A stretch of DNA of 64,000 bases from Hyphomonas sp. (GCA_017792365.1 CP051229.1:372001-436000); one strand, 5' to 3'. Positions 35,035 to 45,695 are shown, counted from the first letter of the stretch. Translations and numbers: made by a program. The notes: generated by a model from the sequence alone, not told the origin.

Positions 35035-36558
35035 CTACTCAAGTCCGTCGAGAAATGCCCGCGCGCGCTCGCGCAGCGCCTTCTGCTTTTCTTCAGGCAT
35101 CTTGCGCCAGTTCTGCACCGGAAACCGCACCCGCGGATTCTCGGCCAGCGTCTCCTCGTGCCGCGCAATGAAATCCCAGTAGAGAGAATTGAACGGACAC
35201 GCGTCTTCGCTGGTGCGCTTGCTCACCTTGTAGCGGCACTCGCCGCAATAATCCGACATCCGGTTGATGTAGGCGCCCGAAGCCGCATACGGCTTGGTCG
35301 CAAGCAAACCCCCGTCAGCGAAAAGAGCCATCCCGATCGTGTTCGGCACCTCCACCCACTCATAGGCGTCCGCGTAAACAGCCAGATACCACTCATGCAC
35401 CTGCACGGGATCGACACCGGCCAGCAGTGCGAAATTGCCGGTGATCATTAGCCGCTGGATGTGATGCGCGTAGGCGTGCTCCCGGGTCTGCTCCACCACT
35501 GCGCGTATGCACGCCATGTCGGTCTCCCCCGACCAGTAGAACCACGGCAAATCACGCTTCGCGCCCAGTGAGTTGCGGCCGGTGTAGTCCGCCCCCTCGA
35601 GGAAGTAGATGCCGCGAACATACTCGCGCCAGCCGATGATCTGGCGGATGAAACCTTCCACGCAATTCAGAGGTGCGCGCTCTTCCCGCCATTCCGTTTC
35701 GGCCCGCCGGCACAAATCGAGTGGATCGAGTAGCCCCGCATTGATGTAGGGCGAGAGGACCGAGTGGTAGAGAAACGCCTGCCCCTGCAGCATCGCGTCC
35801 TGATAATCGCCAAAGCGGGGCAGGGCCTCGCTTAGAAACGTGTCGCGCGCCGCCTCGGCGTCCTTCCGTGTCACTGCAAACCGGAAAGGCTTAAGATCGC
35901 CGAACCCGTCCGGAAATCGCTCCTCCACAAGCTCAAGCACGTCCCGCGTCGTCTGGTCGGGCTCGAACGCGTCCGGCTCGGGCATGAACAGGTCGGCTTC
36001 CGCCGGCTTGCGGTTCTCCTTGTCGAAGTTCCATTTCCGCCCGGCCGGCTTGTCGCCATTCATCAGCAGGTCCGTGCGCCGGCGCATGAGGCGATAGAAA
36101 TCCTCCATCAGGAACCGCTTGCGGCCGTCTGCCCAGTCCTCGAACACGTCGCGCGGGCAGATGAACCGGTTATCCTCCCGGATCTCGACGGGAACGCCGA
36201 CGTCATCCTCGAATGCCGCCTGCATCGCGACCACCCGATGCTCACCCGCTTCGGTAACCACGATCCGGTCCGGCTTGTGTCGCTTGACCGCCCGCACAAG
36301 CTCGCCGCTCAACGAGCCGGAATTGCCGTCTGCATCAAGTTCAACGTAGTCCACCTGCCAGCCGTCATCCTCCAGCTCCTGAGCGAAGTGACGCATCGCC
36401 GACAGCACGAAGGCAATCTTCTTGCGATGGTGGCGCACATAAGTCGTCTCATCCGCGACCTCGGCCATCAGCACGACATCGCTGGATTTGTCGCCGTCGC
36501 GCAGTGCGGAAATCGTCGGCGTCAGCTGATCGCCCAGCAGGAACCTGAGTGTCTTCAT
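35035..36558 (-). CDS. Iron-sulfur bacterial cryptochrome/(6-4) photolyase (PhrB type)
   Basis: 507 residues. Uses blue light to repair (6-4) photoproducts in DNA. The N-terminal alpha/beta domain opens LRFLLGDQLTPTISAL; the helical FAD domain covers about 210-500. Four Cys that hold a 4Fe-4S cluster are present at residues 350, 438, 441 and 454 (MACIRAV, YCGEC, DACPFN), the same spacing as in Agrobacterium PhrB. FAD-pocket segments include CVEGFIRQIIGWREYVRG and HHIQRLMITGNFALL. The antenna in this family is a lumazine. Full length. Its light-stress role fits with the cyclopropane-lipid operon elsewhere in the window, although they are far apart. Confidence 0.95.
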   Translation of the reverse strand: MKTLRFLLGDQLTPTISALRDGDKSSDVVLMAEVADETTYVRHHRKKIAFVLSAMRHFAQELEDDGWQVDYVELDADGNSGSLSGELVRAVKRHKPDRIVVTEAGEHRVVAMQAAFEDDVGVPVEIREDNRFICPRDVFEDWADGRKRFLMEDFYRLMRRRTDLLMNGDKPAGRKWNFDKENRKPAEADLFMPEPDAFEPDQTTRDVLELVEERFPDGFGDLKPFRFAVTRKDAEAARDTFLSEALPRFGDYQDAMLQGQAFLYHSVLSPYINAGLLDPLDLCRRAETEWREERAPLNCVEGFIRQIIGWREYVRGIYFLEGADYTGRNSLGAKRDLPWFYWSGETDMACIRAVVEQTREHAYAHHIQRLMITGNFALLAGVDPVQVHEWYLAVYADAYEWVEVPNTIGMALFADGGLLATKPYAASGAYINRMSDYCGECRYKVSKRTSEDACPFNSLYWDFIARHEETLAENPRVRFPVQNWRKMPEEKQKALRERARAFLDGLE

Positions 36559-36631
36559 GGGGCAGGGCGCTCACCGAACTGCAAAACCTGCAGCTCTCTA
36601 CGCAGCCCGGCTCATTCCGGACCGCCGCCCG

Positions 36632-37867
36632 TCATGTCGAGCTTTCCGGCGCTCTCATCCATCGCCCGGCGCTAAACGACACGCTTTTCCCGCAGCGCCG
36701 AGATCTCGTCGGCGCCATAGCCCAGCTCATCGAGAACTGCGTCGGTATGCTCCCCAAGCACCGGCGCCCGATGGCGGATCGCTCCGGCGTCTGCGACAGG
36801 TAAACGGGCGCCTTCATCACGGGCGCAGCCTTCGCCATCCCCGGGAAGTCGAGATGCTCGAAGAAGTTCATCGCGTTCACGTGGGGATCGTCCAGCGCCT
36901 GCTGCGGCTTCAGCACCGGCCCCGCCGGGATCATCGCCTTGCCAAGAACGTCCAGCGCCTCATTGGTCGTGTAATCATCACACCACACCTGCATGCGCGC
37001 CGAAATCACCTCGCCGTTCTCGCCCCGCTTAATGTCGTTCGAGAAGCGCTCGTCCGTCAGCCACTTTTCTTCGCCCATCAGCTTCGCCCATCGCTCATAA
37101 AGCGGCTGGCCGATCACCTGCGCGAGGATCCATCCGTCCTTGGTGCGGAAGATGTCGACCGGCGCAGCCGTCTGGCCGCGATTGCCGGTCGGCACCCGGT
37201 TGATGTTGATGACCGCCTGCTCAATCAGCATCCCGTTCGAAACCGTCAGTGCGCTGGCCAGCAGGGCGCCGGAAACGATCTGCCCCGTTCCGGTCGCATC
37301 CCGCTGCCGCAGCGCCAGCAGAACGCCGAACGCACAGTGCAGGGCGGTTGTGAAATCCACCCACGGCGCCTGCGCCCGATAGGGCCGCTCGCCGTCACCC
37401 TCCGACGTCATGTAGACCGCGCCAGACATCACCTGCCCCACGCCGTCAAACCCAACGCGCTCGGAATAGGGCCCGCCCTCGCCATAGGCGGTGGGGTGAA
37501 CCAGGATGATGTCCGGCTTCACCGCCTTGAGGCTCTCATAGTCTAGGTTCATGGCCTTCAGCGTCTGCGGCGGCAGGTTGGCGATCACGACATCCGCCGT
37601 CGCAACCAGCTTGCGCACGACGTCCTGGCCCTCCGGTTTCATCGGGTTCAGCGTCATGCCGCGCTTGTTGCGGTTCATCTGCATGAACAGCCCGCCATCG
37701 CCCGTCTCGGTGATCGGCGCCTGCAGGCGATCCTCGCCGCCGGTCAGCTTTTCGATGCGAATGACATCGGCGCCAAACTCGGCCAGCAGCGTCCCGCAAT
37801 AGGGCCCGGCGATATACCGCCCGAAATCCAGAACCCGTATCCCTTCGAGCACGCCCTTGTTGGCCAT
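36632..37867 (-). CDS. CaiB/BaiF-type CoA transferase, frameshifted near its C-terminus
   Basis: 411 residues as sequenced. Family III CoA transferase: VLDFGRYIAGPYCGTLLAEF, DVIRIEKLTGGEDRL, NRNKRGMTLNP, VDFTTALHCAFGVLLALRQR. It moves CoA between acyl groups in the cytoplasm. After VYLSQTPE (about residue 368) the tail becomes Arg/Ser-rich and unlike the family. In the next frame the expected end (AIRHRAPVLGEHTDAVLDEL then a stop at 36671) is intact; restoring one base at 36784-36785 gives SQTPGAIRHRAP. The native protein would be about 399 residues. Frameshift is at the third visible G/C run of this kind. Divergent from the MoxR gene. Confidence 0.88.
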   Translation of the reverse strand: MANKGVLEGIRVLDFGRYIAGPYCGTLLAEFGADVIRIEKLTGGEDRLQAPITETGDGGLFMQMNRNKRGMTLNPMKPEGQDVVRKLVATADVVIANLPPQTLKAMNLDYESLKAVKPDIILVHPTAYGEGGPYSERVGFDGVGQVMSGAVYMTSEGDGERPYRAQAPWVDFTTALHCAFGVLLALRQRDATGTGQIVSGALLASALTVSNGMLIEQAVININRVPTGNRGQTAAPVDIFRTKDGWILAQVIGQPLYERWAKLMGEEKWLTDERFSNDIKRGENGEVISARMQVWCDDYTTNEALDVLGKAMIPAGPVLKPQQALDDPHVNAMNFFEHLDFPGMAKAAPVMKAPVYLSQTPERSAIGRRCLGSIPTQFSMSWAMAPTRSRRCGKSVSFSAGRWMRAPESST

Positions 37868-37973
37868 TTCGCAACTTCCCTGTGTTTTTCAAAACCCTAG
37901 AGCAATCTCCCCTTCGCCGGGAAGGCCGGGATTGCGGATTGTGGGATACCGCGACCTCGCTTAGGCAAGACCC

Positions 37974-38927
37974 ATGACAAAGCCCGATCCCGCCCAGATG
38001 CTCGCATCGATAGACGCCGTCACCGAGGCGCTTGCCGCAACCGGCTACATCTCCACGCGCGAGATATCCACGGCGATCTTCCTGGCCCACCACCTCAGGA
38101 AACCGGTGCTGGTCGAGGGCCCCGCCGGCGTCGGCAAGACCGACCTCGCCCTTTCGCTCGCCAGGGCTCTCGATCAACCGGTCCATCGCATGCAGTGCTA
38201 TGACGGCCTCGACGAAGCCAAGGCGCTCTATGAATGGCGTTACGGCAAGCAGCTTCTCTACTCGCAGATCCTCAAGGAGAAGATCGGCGACGTAATCGGA
38301 GACGCCGACACGCTCGATGAATCGCTCGCCCGTCTCGGCGGTTTCCGCGATGTCTTCTTCTCAAGAGACTTCCTTGAGCCAAGACCGATCCTGCGCGCCC
38401 TCGAGGAGGAAAACGGCTCGGTCCTCCTGATTGACGAGGTCGACAAGTCCGATGAGGAATTCGAGGCCCTGCTTCTCGAAGTGCTGTCCGAGTATCAGGT
38501 CACAATCCCGGAGATCGGCCCGATAGAGGCGGTCACGGCGCCCATCGTGATCCTGACCTCCAACAATACCCGCGAACTCGGCGACGCCCTCAAGCGCCGC
38601 TGTCTGCACCTTCACATCGGTTTCCCCGAGGCCGATCGCGAGCGCCGCATCGTGCGCGCACGGGTGCCGGACATCAACGAAACGCTTCTCACCCAGCTGG
38701 TCACCTTCATCCAGACCATCCGCGACGAAAACATCCGCAAGCGGCCGTCCATCAGCGAAACGGTCGACTGGGCCCGCGCGCTCATCCTCATGCACGCCGA
38801 GTCCCTCGATGAGCAGCTGGTGCGTGACACGCTCAACGTGATCCTGAAGCGGCAGAGCGATATCGACGAGGTCGACCCTTCGATCGCCCGTTTGGCCCGA
38901 GAGGCGCGCGAGCAGGGCGGTTCCTGA
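37974..38927 (+). CDS. MoxR-family AAA+ ATPase
   Basis: 317 residues. Walker A is EGPAGVGKTDLA (about 45-56), Walker B LLIDEVDKS, sensor 1 ILTSNNTREL, and Arg fingers in LKRRCLHLHIGFP. MoxR ATPases chaperone or activate metal enzymes and envelope complexes, working with a VWA-domain partner. That partner follows immediately with a TGATG overlap. The pair matches the CoxD/CoxE arrangement of carbon-monoxide dehydrogenase maturation, but no CO dehydrogenase gene is nearby, so the client is unknown. Confidence 0.92.
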   Translation: MTKPDPAQMLASIDAVTEALAATGYISTREISTAIFLAHHLRKPVLVEGPAGVGKTDLALSLARALDQPVHRMQCYDGLDEAKALYEWRYGKQLLYSQILKEKIGDVIGDADTLDESLARLGGFRDVFFSRDFLEPRPILRALEEENGSVLLIDEVDKSDEEFEALLLEVLSEYQVTIPEIGPIEAVTAPIVILTSNNTRELGDALKRRCLHLHIGFPEADRERRIVRARVPDINETLLTQLVTFIQTIRDENIRKRPSISETVDWARALILMHAESLDEQLVRDTLNVILKRQSDIDEVDPSIARLAREAREQGGS

Positions 38928-40285
38928 TGGACAAGCCGCTGGCTGGCTTCATCCGGGCCCTGCGATCCGCTGGGGCGAATGTCTCAACCGCCGAAGCCAT
39001 CGACGCCGCTCGCACGCTGGCGCTCATCGGATATGACGATCGCGCCGCGCTGAAAACGTCCTTCGCAACCGTCCTCGCCAAATCGACAGACGACCGCGAA
39101 ATCCACGATCGCATGTTCGATCTCTATTTCGCGCCCGCCGCGTCGCCCGAACTCACCGGCAAGGAAGAAGCCGCCAGCGAAGATGAGGGCGAACGGCAAG
39201 ATGCCGATCAGGCGTCCGGCGAAGGCGACAGCTTCACCGAACTCGCTGGCTCGGGCGATGAAAGCCGCATCGCCATGGCGATCCAGGCGGCCGCCAATCA
39301 GGTCGGCGCTGAAGACATCCGCTTTTCCTCACAGTCCTCATGGTTCACCCGCCGCATCCTCGAAAAGCTCGGCGTCGAGGCGATGGAAAAGCGGCTCATC
39401 CGGCATCTACAGGCCAACACCCCCGAGGATGAAGCAATCGCCCAGCAGCTGATGGATGCGCGATCCGCGATGCAGACGAGAGCGCGCGCGGTAGTAGATC
39501 AGAACTTCGAGGTCTTCGGCGCAGCCGCGACCGAGACCTTCATGAACGAAACCGTCGCCGACAAGAACCTGTCCGCGCTCGACCAGAGAGACCTGGAGCG
39601 CATGCGTGCGATCGTCGCCAAGATGGCCCGGCGCCTCGCTGAGCGCCACGCAAGAAAGCGGAAGAAGCACAAGCGCGGGCAGCTCTCGCTGAGCCGCACC
39701 CTGCGCGCCAACGCCGGCCACGACGGCGCGCCATTCAACCTCGTCTGGCGCCACAGGAAAAAGGATCGTCCCAAGATCGTTGCGGTGTGCGACGTCTCCG
39801 GCTCGGTCTCGCGCTATGTGCGCTTCCTTCTGATGTTTCTCTACGCATTGGATCAGGAAACCGCAGATCTGGAATCCTACGCCTTCTCCGCCCGACTGGA
39901 GGATATTGGTCCGGCGTTCGAGGGGAGGGCCTTCGAGGAGGCGATGAACGCGATCATCTCTCGCCTCGGCTCCGGCTCAACCGACTACGGTCAGGCCCTG
40001 GTCGATCTGCGCGAGCTTGCCTGGGACGGAATTGACCGCCGCACCACGGTGCTCATCCTCGGCGATGGCCGGTCCAACGAAGCCGATCCGCGTCTCGACA
40101 TCTTCCGCGAACTCGCCGCGCGATGCCGGCGCATCGTCTGGCTCTGCCCGGAGCCAAAAGGGCTGTGGGGGTCTGGCGACAGCTGCATGCTGGAATACCA
40201 GCCGCACTGCGCACGCGTGACGGTTTGTACGAACGCACGCGACCTCGAGCGCGAGATCGATGACCTTCTCTCGGTGGCGTCCTGA
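38927..40285 (+). CDS. CoxE-like VWA domain protein, partner of MoxR
   Basis: 452 residues, start overlapping the MoxR stop. The first 130 residues are helical with an acidic Glu/Asp-rich stretch (EEAASEDEGERQDADQ). A basic segment AERHARKRKKHKRGQLSLS precedes the VWA domain, in which the metal-ion site is VCDVSGSVSRYVRFLLM (DxSxS), then a conserved Thr region GSGSTDYGQALVDLRE and the last Asp in LILGDGRSNEADPR. The VWA domain binds a divalent ion and probably recruits the client to MoxR. No signal peptide, so cytoplasmic. Confidence 0.9.
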   Translation: MDKPLAGFIRALRSAGANVSTAEAIDAARTLALIGYDDRAALKTSFATVLAKSTDDREIHDRMFDLYFAPAASPELTGKEEAASEDEGERQDADQASGEGDSFTELAGSGDESRIAMAIQAAANQVGAEDIRFSSQSSWFTRRILEKLGVEAMEKRLIRHLQANTPEDEAIAQQLMDARSAMQTRARAVVDQNFEVFGAAATETFMNETVADKNLSALDQRDLERMRAIVAKMARRLAERHARKRKKHKRGQLSLSRTLRANAGHDGAPFNLVWRHRKKDRPKIVAVCDVSGSVSRYVRFLLMFLYALDQETADLESYAFSARLEDIGPAFEGRAFEEAMNAIISRLGSGSTDYGQALVDLRELAWDGIDRRTTVLILGDGRSNEADPRLDIFRELAARCRRIVWLCPEPKGLWGSGDSCMLEYQPHCARVTVCTNARDLEREIDDLLSVAS

Positions 40286-40293
40286 GGCTTAGG

Positions 40294-41885
40294 CTAGGCC
40301 GCGGCTTTCTTCGCCGCGAGACCCTGAATGCGATAGATTTCGGCGACCAGCTCACGCTCGGCCAGCGGCTTGGATAGATAGCCGTTCATGCCCATGCCAA
40401 GGTAACGTTCCTTGTCGCCGCTCATCGCATCGGCCGTCAGAGCAACGACGGGGATATCCTTCCACGGTGCGTTGGATGCGCGAATTTCCTTGATCGCCTG
40501 CGTGCCGTCCATCACCGGCATATGGATGTCCATCAGCACCGGTCGAATTCCTCTTCCGCCAGTGCAGCCAGCGCCTCACGCCCGTTCGTCGCTTCGACAA
40601 CGCGCATGTTGAACGGTCTCAGGAACAGGCCGGCGACCTGCCGGTTGATCGGATGGTCATCCACGAGGAGGATACGCAAGCTGCGTTTCTTGAGCGTCTC
40701 GCGCGCGTCCTTGTCGCCCGCAATCGCGCCTTCCGACGCGACCCGGTGCTGCAGCTTCGCCTCGCCCGCAACAAACGAGAAGCTGAATGTGGAACCCTGA
40801 CCGGGCGCGCTTTCAACGCTCGCTTCGCCGCCCATCATCTCGGCCAGTCGCTTCACGATCGACAGCCCAAGTCCAGTCCCGCCAAACTTGCGGGAGGTTG
40901 AGTCATCCGCCTGAACGAAGGGTGTGAAAAGGCGCTGCACCGTCTCTTCATCCATCCCGATGCCAGTATCGCTGATGCGGACTGAGACGAGACAGTCGCC
41001 GGAGGCCATCGGTTTGGCGCCCACGTGAACATCCACGCGTCCCGTCTCGGTAAACTTCAGGGCGTTTGAAATCAGGTTGGACGCGCACTGGCGCACGCGC
41101 ACGGCGTCAAAATTCAAAACCTGCGGCAACTCGGAATCGAGGCTCAGGCTGAAGCCCAGCCCGGCTTCATCAGCCTTGGGTTTCCACAGGCGGTGCAACC
41201 GGCGCATCGTGTGGGCGATGTCGGTATCGGCCTTCACCATGGCCAGCTTGCCAGCTTCGATCTTGGAGAGATCGAGAATGTCATTCAGCAGCGACATCAG
41301 GCTGCGGCCCGAATCCAGGATCGTCGCAACCTGCTCGCGCTGCTCCTCGCTCAGCCCGCCCATTTCCAGGACCTGCGCCATGCCCAGAATGCCGTTCAGC
41401 GGCGTCCGGATTTCGTGGCTCATGTTGGCGAGGAATGCCGACTTCGCGTTCGAGGCAGCGATTGCATCTTCGCGCGCCTTCTTGAGTTCGGCCTCGCGCT
41501 GGCGCAGTTCGGTGATGTCGACGGAGATCGCAACGCTGCGCCCATCGCTCATCTGGCGATAGCTCACCTGCATGATGCGTCCGTCAGGCGACCTAGTCTC
41601 GTAAGGCTCTTCATTGCGGGCAAGGTTGCAGTAGTGGGCGGTGGCCTCTTCGACCTCATCATCACTGAGGTCGGGTCGCTGCTTCCTCACATTGTAGCGG
41701 ATTGCTTCTTCATAGGTCTTGGCGACGCCGGTCTCGAAAGCCTCATAGAGGTGAGGGAAGCGGTCGCGTGAGACGTCGTTGTAGAGGAGTGGTTCGCCAG
41801 ACTCGTCGAAAACCGAAAGGCCGCCCGGAAGACACTCGATGGCTTCCAGCAGCACTGGATCGATCTGCAGCTTTGACGGCGGCAT
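40294..41885 (-). CDS. Hybrid sensor histidine kinase, receiver domain split off by a one-base frameshift
   Basis: Start ATG 41885 with GGGAG about 8 bases upstream. PAS domain at about 10-130 (LSVFDESGEPLLYNDVSRDR), HisKA at about 145-215 with phospho-acceptor His157 in NMSHEIRTPLNGILGM, HATPase at 255-375 (NLISNALKFTETGRVDV, DTGIGMDEETVQRLF, GGTGLGLSIVKRLAEMMGG), and a receiver domain starting RILLVDDHPINRQVA. The kinase frame stops at 40533 just after EEEFD. The next frame carries the rest of the receiver (VLMDIHMPVMDGTQAI with the phospho-Asp, then ALTADAM and GYLSKPLAE) to 40294. One base restored near 40539-40540 gives an uninterrupted hybrid kinase of about 530 residues. Soluble; signal unknown. 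Confidence 0.88.
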
Positions 41886-42171
41886 TGAAGAACTCCCTAC
41901 CTCCCGCCATGCGCGCGACCTGTTGGCTGCGCATCCCTCCACGCCGGGTTCCTGAGAATTGATCTCATACTTTCCCTAACAAAAGCTGAGGTAAGGGCCC
42001 GCACAGTCGGCCCAAAGGCGACTTGGAGCTGCGACAAGAAAGCAGAATGACGGTTACAGCCGCGGTCCGTCCCACCCGCCGCGGCAGCGCCAAGCCTATG
42101 TGGACACAACCGCCCTTTTCGCGTAGGTCGCGCTACCCGGATCGGACCCAGAGTTCGCCTCCGGCTGCGCG

Positions 42172-42245
42172 GCGGGTATAGCACAATGGTAGTGCAGCAG
42201 CCTTCCAAGCTGAGGATGCGGGTTCGATTCCCGCTACCCGCTCCA
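42172..42245 (+). tRNA. tRNA-Gly (anticodon TCC)
   Basis: 74 bases with encoded CCA: acceptor GCGGGTA pairs with TACCCGC, D-arm GCACAATGGTAGTGC, anticodon loop CTTCCAAG with TCC, T-arm GCGGG-TTCGATT-CCCGC. Confidence 0.96.
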
Positions 42246-42253
42246 GCCGCCTC

Positions 42254-42922
42254 TCAGCCGCCCTTCAGCTCCCCGCGGATCGCCTCGAACACATCCTCGA
42301 ACATGGCTTCCGTTAGGCGGCCCGTATTCGTGTTGTACCGCGAGCAATGGTAGCTGGCGAAAAGCGCGACCTCGCGCCCGCCCACTGAGATCTCATGGCG
42401 CACGCCGTGGCCGAACTTGTAGTCGGCCATTCGCCCACCCAGCGCCCGGATCGTTGAATCATGGGCAATTTTCCCGAGCGCCAGGATCGCACGCAGCTTC
42501 GGCAGGGCCTCGAGCCGGGCGACCAGATAATCCCGGCAGGTATTGATCTCGGGCCCGGTGGGCTTGTTCTGCGGCGGCACGCATCGCACCGCGTTGGTGA
42601 TCATGGTCCTCGTCAGCCGCAGCCCGTCATCGGCCCGGAAATCATAGTCGCCCTCGGAAAAGCCGAATTTTTTCAAGGTCGCGTACAACAGATCCCCGGC
42701 ATAATCTCCCGTGAAGGGTCGCCCGGTGCGGTTCGCCCCACGCAACCCGGGCGCAAGCCCGACGATCAGCAATTCCGCCTCATCGTCGCCAAACGACCTG
42801 ACAGGAGCATTGTGCCAGTCCGGAAACTCCTTGCGGCACGCGTCCCTGAACGCCACCAGCCGGGGGCAGAGGGGGCAATCGAGCGGAGCCTCGGGTTGAT
42901 TTGTCGGAACGGCCTTGCGCAT
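42254..42922 (-). CDS. Uracil-DNA glycosylase, family 5 (UdgB type)
   Basis: 222 residues, GGAGG just upstream of ATG 42922. Removes uracil and other deaminated bases from DNA. Motif 1 is GLAPGLRGANRTGRPFTGDY, the family 5 form with no catalytic Asp/Asn after GLAP. Motif 3 is SYHCSRYNTNTGRL. Cys residues near the N-terminus (CPLCPRL) and later (NAVRCVPP, NTCRDY) fit the 4Fe-4S site. Length fits the family. It lies nine bases after tRNA-Gly on the opposite strand and diverges from rpoZ. Confidence 0.93.
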   Translation of the reverse strand: MRKAVPTNQPEAPLDCPLCPRLVAFRDACRKEFPDWHNAPVRSFGDDEAELLIVGLAPGLRGANRTGRPFTGDYAGDLLYATLKKFGFSEGDYDFRADDGLRLTRTMITNAVRCVPPQNKPTGPEINTCRDYLVARLEALPKLRAILALGKIAHDSTIRALGGRMADYKFGHGVRHEISVGGREVALFASYHCSRYNTNTGRLTEAMFEDVFEAIRGELKGG

Positions 42923-43101
42923 CCGCCTCCATGCAGGGCAGCGCTTGGGGTTGGCAAGACGTGGATGTAGGCGTATTTGTCTCTGAACAGGGCCTTTTGC
43001 CCCAATATATCGAGCGAACGCGCGCCGATCCGCCTGCTGCAGAGGTAGCGGGGCGGTCGATGCGCCGTTTGCACTTGTTTTTGAGCTGACAGGAGAAGCG
43101 A

Positions 43102-43452
43102 ATGGCGCGCGTTACCGTCGAAGATTGTGTCGAGAAGGTCCCAAACCGGTTCCAGCTCGTCCTCTTGGCGGCGCATCGGGCCCGGCTCATCCGTCAGGGT
43201 TCCCCGCTGACGATCGACCGCGACCGCGACAAGGATCCGGTCGTTGCGCTGCGTGAAATCGCCGACGAAACCATCGACCTCGAAACGGTTCGCGACAGCC
43301 TCGTCGCCGACCTGCAGGAAGTCCGTCCGAACGAGGATGCCGAGCGCGAAGCCGATCAGCGCGCGCTGACCGCCCAGCCGACAGCTTCGGAAGAAGAAGT
43401 CCTCAAGGCATATCAGGTCGAGATGGAAACCGCGCGCGAAGAGCGCTTCTAG
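43102..43452 (+). CDS. rpoZ: RNA polymerase omega subunit
   Basis: 116 residues, AGGAG ribosome site. [20 protein letters not shown] is the conserved start; omega wraps the beta-prime C-terminus and forms one ppGpp-binding site. The acidic tail after residue 75 is typical for alphaproteobacteria. Directly upstream of the stringent-response gene, the usual arrangement. Confidence 0.97.
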   Translation: MARVTVEDCVEKVPNRFQLVLLAAHRARLIRQGSPLTIDRDRDKDPVVALREIADETIDLETVRDSLVADLQEVRPNEDAEREADQRALTAQPTASEEEVLKAYQVEMETAREERF

Positions 43453-43466
43453 CGGGGCAGAATGCG

Positions 43467-45695
43467 ATGGGCCAGGCTGACAAGGCCGCCAACTCGCAAA
43501 CGAAAAAACCGACGGACACGCCAAAGCCGCCGCCGCGCGGCTTCCTGCGCCAGTACGAGCTCGTCGATCGCGTAAAGGCCTACCAGCCCGACTGCGACGA
43601 GGAGGCGCTGAACCAGGCCTACGTATTCGCGACGATCAAGCACGGCCAGCAGCTGCGGCACTCCGGCGATCCCTACTTCGCCCACCCGGTCGCGGTCGCC
43701 GGCCTGCTGACCGACCTGAAGCTCGATCAGGCGACCATTATCGCCGGCCTCCTGCATGATGTCGTCGAGGACACCGATACGCCCGTAGACGAAATCCGCG
43801 AGCGCTTCGGCGACGAGGTCGCCGAACTCGTGAACGGCGTCACGAAGCTGCCGAAGATGCAGGGCGAAGGCCCGCGCGCCCAACAGGCGGAGAACTTCCA
43901 GAAGTTCATTCTGGCGACCACGAAGGACATCCGCGTCCTGCTGGTGAAGCTCGCCGACCGACTGCACAACATGCGCACGATCCAGTACATGCCGAAGCCG
44001 GAGAGCCGCCAGCGCATCGCGCAGGAGACTCTGGAAATCTACGGCCCGCTCGCGCGCCGCATCGGTCTGTCGGTCGTCGCCAGCGAACTGGAAGATCTCG
44101 CCTTCCAGACCGCCAACCCCACCGCCTACACAGCCATCGAGCGCCGCCTCGCCGAGACCGCTTCTGATGAGGAAGGCCTGCTCGAACGTATTCGCCTCGA
44201 CATCCAGCAGGTCATGGCGCGCCGCGGGATCATCGGCGAGCTAAGAGGCCGGATCAAGAAACCCTACTCGGTATGGCGTAAGCTCGAGCAGCGTTCGATC
44301 TCCTTCAAGGATCTCGGCGACATCTTTGCTTACCGCCTGATCGTCGACACCATTGATGACTGTTACGCCGCGATGGCGGCGGCGCACCAGGAATGGCGCG
44401 TGCTCTCGGATCGCTTCAAGGACTACATCTCGGTCCCCAAGCCCAACGGTTACCAGTCGCTCCACACGACGTTCCAGGGTCCCAGCAACCGCCGCATCGA
44501 ACTCCAGATCCGCACGCCCGGGATGGACAACGTGGCGGAACGCGGCGTGGCTGCGCACTGGCGCTACAAGAACGCGCGCTACGGGTTCGACGCTGAGGCG
44601 GCGCGCGCGAGCGGCCTCGACGCCGAGGGCGAACTGACCGCCTTCGCCGACATGCTGGGCCACGGCGCCGAAGCGGACGAATTCTACGAACACGCCAAGA
44701 TGCAGATGTACCGCGAGAGCGTGTTCGTCTTCACGCCCAAAGGGCAGCTGGTCCGGCTGCCAAGCGGCTCGACGCCGATCGACTTCGCCTATGCGCTCCA
44801 CACTCAGATCGGCGACTCCACCATCGGCTGCAAGATCAACGGCGCGGAGCGCCCGCTGCGCACCCCGCTCGCGAACGGCGACGTCGTGGAAATCCTGAGA
44901 GGATCCAGTTCCTCCGCCCATCCCAACTGGGACAGCCTCGCAGCCACGGGCAGGGCGCGCTCGGCGATCCGACGGCTGACCCGCGCCGCTGAACGCGGCG
45001 AGTTCGTGGCCATCGGCCGCCGACTGATCGAACACGCTCTCCGCCGCGTCGGCCTGCGCCTCTCCGAGGTGAACGAGATCGAAATGTGCGAACGCGCCGG
45101 CTTCGAAACGCTCGATGCGCTGGCCGAGGCCATCGGCCGCGGCAAGCTGTCGACCGACAAGCTGCTGGCCCTGGCGTTCCCCGGCATGGAAGATGCGCCA
45201 CCGGAGCCGGCGACAGGCATTGGCGCGGAGGCCCCAAGCCTGATCATGGGCGCCGACCTCCATGCCGGCGTCTCCACCCATCTGGCCGAATGCTGCACCC
45301 CGCTGCCCGGCGACCGCATCGTGGGCGTCGTCGTTCCGGACAGGGGTGTCGAAGTCCACGTCATAGATTGTGCGAGGCTGGCCGACTACGAGAATGAAAC
45401 CGGCGACTGGATCGACCTCAAATGGAAGCCGCGCGCGGAGAACGAGGGCCGGGTGCTGGTGGTCGGCCGCATTCACGTCACCACCGCCAACCGCCCCGGC
45501 GCGCTCGCGCTGCTGTGCAAGACGGTCTCGGACGCCAACGCCAACATCGTCAACATCCAGACGCTCAAGCGCTCGCCCGATTTCTTCGACTTCGCATTCG
45601 ATATTGAGGTAGACACCTCCAAGCGGCTGACCCATATCGTCGCCGCCCTCCGCGCCCTTGCCGTTGTCGATTCAGCGGATCGCGTTAAGGGATAG
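43467..45695 (+). CDS. rsh: Bifunctional (p)ppGpp synthetase/hydrolase
   Basis: 742 residues, 14 bases after rpoZ. HD hydrolase domain at about 40-195 ([34 protein letters not shown]). Synthetase domain at about 250-370 ([47 protein letters not shown]). TGS domain at about 405-465 ([20 protein letters not shown]). A zinc-finger/helical region contains [14 protein letters not shown], and an ACT domain ends the protein. Both catalytic halves look intact, so it should both make and destroy the alarmone, as the single Rsh of many alphaproteobacteria does. Confidence 0.97.
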   Translation: MGQADKAANSQTKKPTDTPKPPPRGFLRQYELVDRVKAYQPDCDEEALNQAYVFATIKHGQQLRHSGDPYFAHPVAVAGLLTDLKLDQATIIAGLLHDVVEDTDTPVDEIRERFGDEVAELVNGVTKLPKMQGEGPRAQQAENFQKFILATTKDIRVLLVKLADRLHNMRTIQYMPKPESRQRIAQETLEIYGPLARRIGLSVVASELEDLAFQTANPTAYTAIERRLAETASDEEGLLERIRLDIQQVMARRGIIGELRGRIKKPYSVWRKLEQRSISFKDLGDIFAYRLIVDTIDDCYAAMAAAHQEWRVLSDRFKDYISVPKPNGYQSLHTTFQGPSNRRIELQIRTPGMDNVAERGVAAHWRYKNARYGFDAEAARASGLDAEGELTAFADMLGHGAEADEFYEHAKMQMYRESVFVFTPKGQLVRLPSGSTPIDFAYALHTQIGDSTIGCKINGAERPLRTPLANGDVVEILRGSSSSAHPNWDSLAATGRARSAIRRLTRAAERGEFVAIGRRLIEHALRRVGLRLSEVNEIEMCERAGFETLDALAEAIGRGKLSTDKLLALAFPGMEDAPPEPATGIGAEAPSLIMGADLHAGVSTHLAECCTPLPGDRIVGVVVPDRGVEVHVIDCARLADYENETGDWIDLKWKPRAENEGRVLVVGRIHVTTANRPGALALLCKTVSDANANIVNIQTLKRSPDFFDFAFDIEVDTSKRLTHIVAALRALAVVDSADRVKG

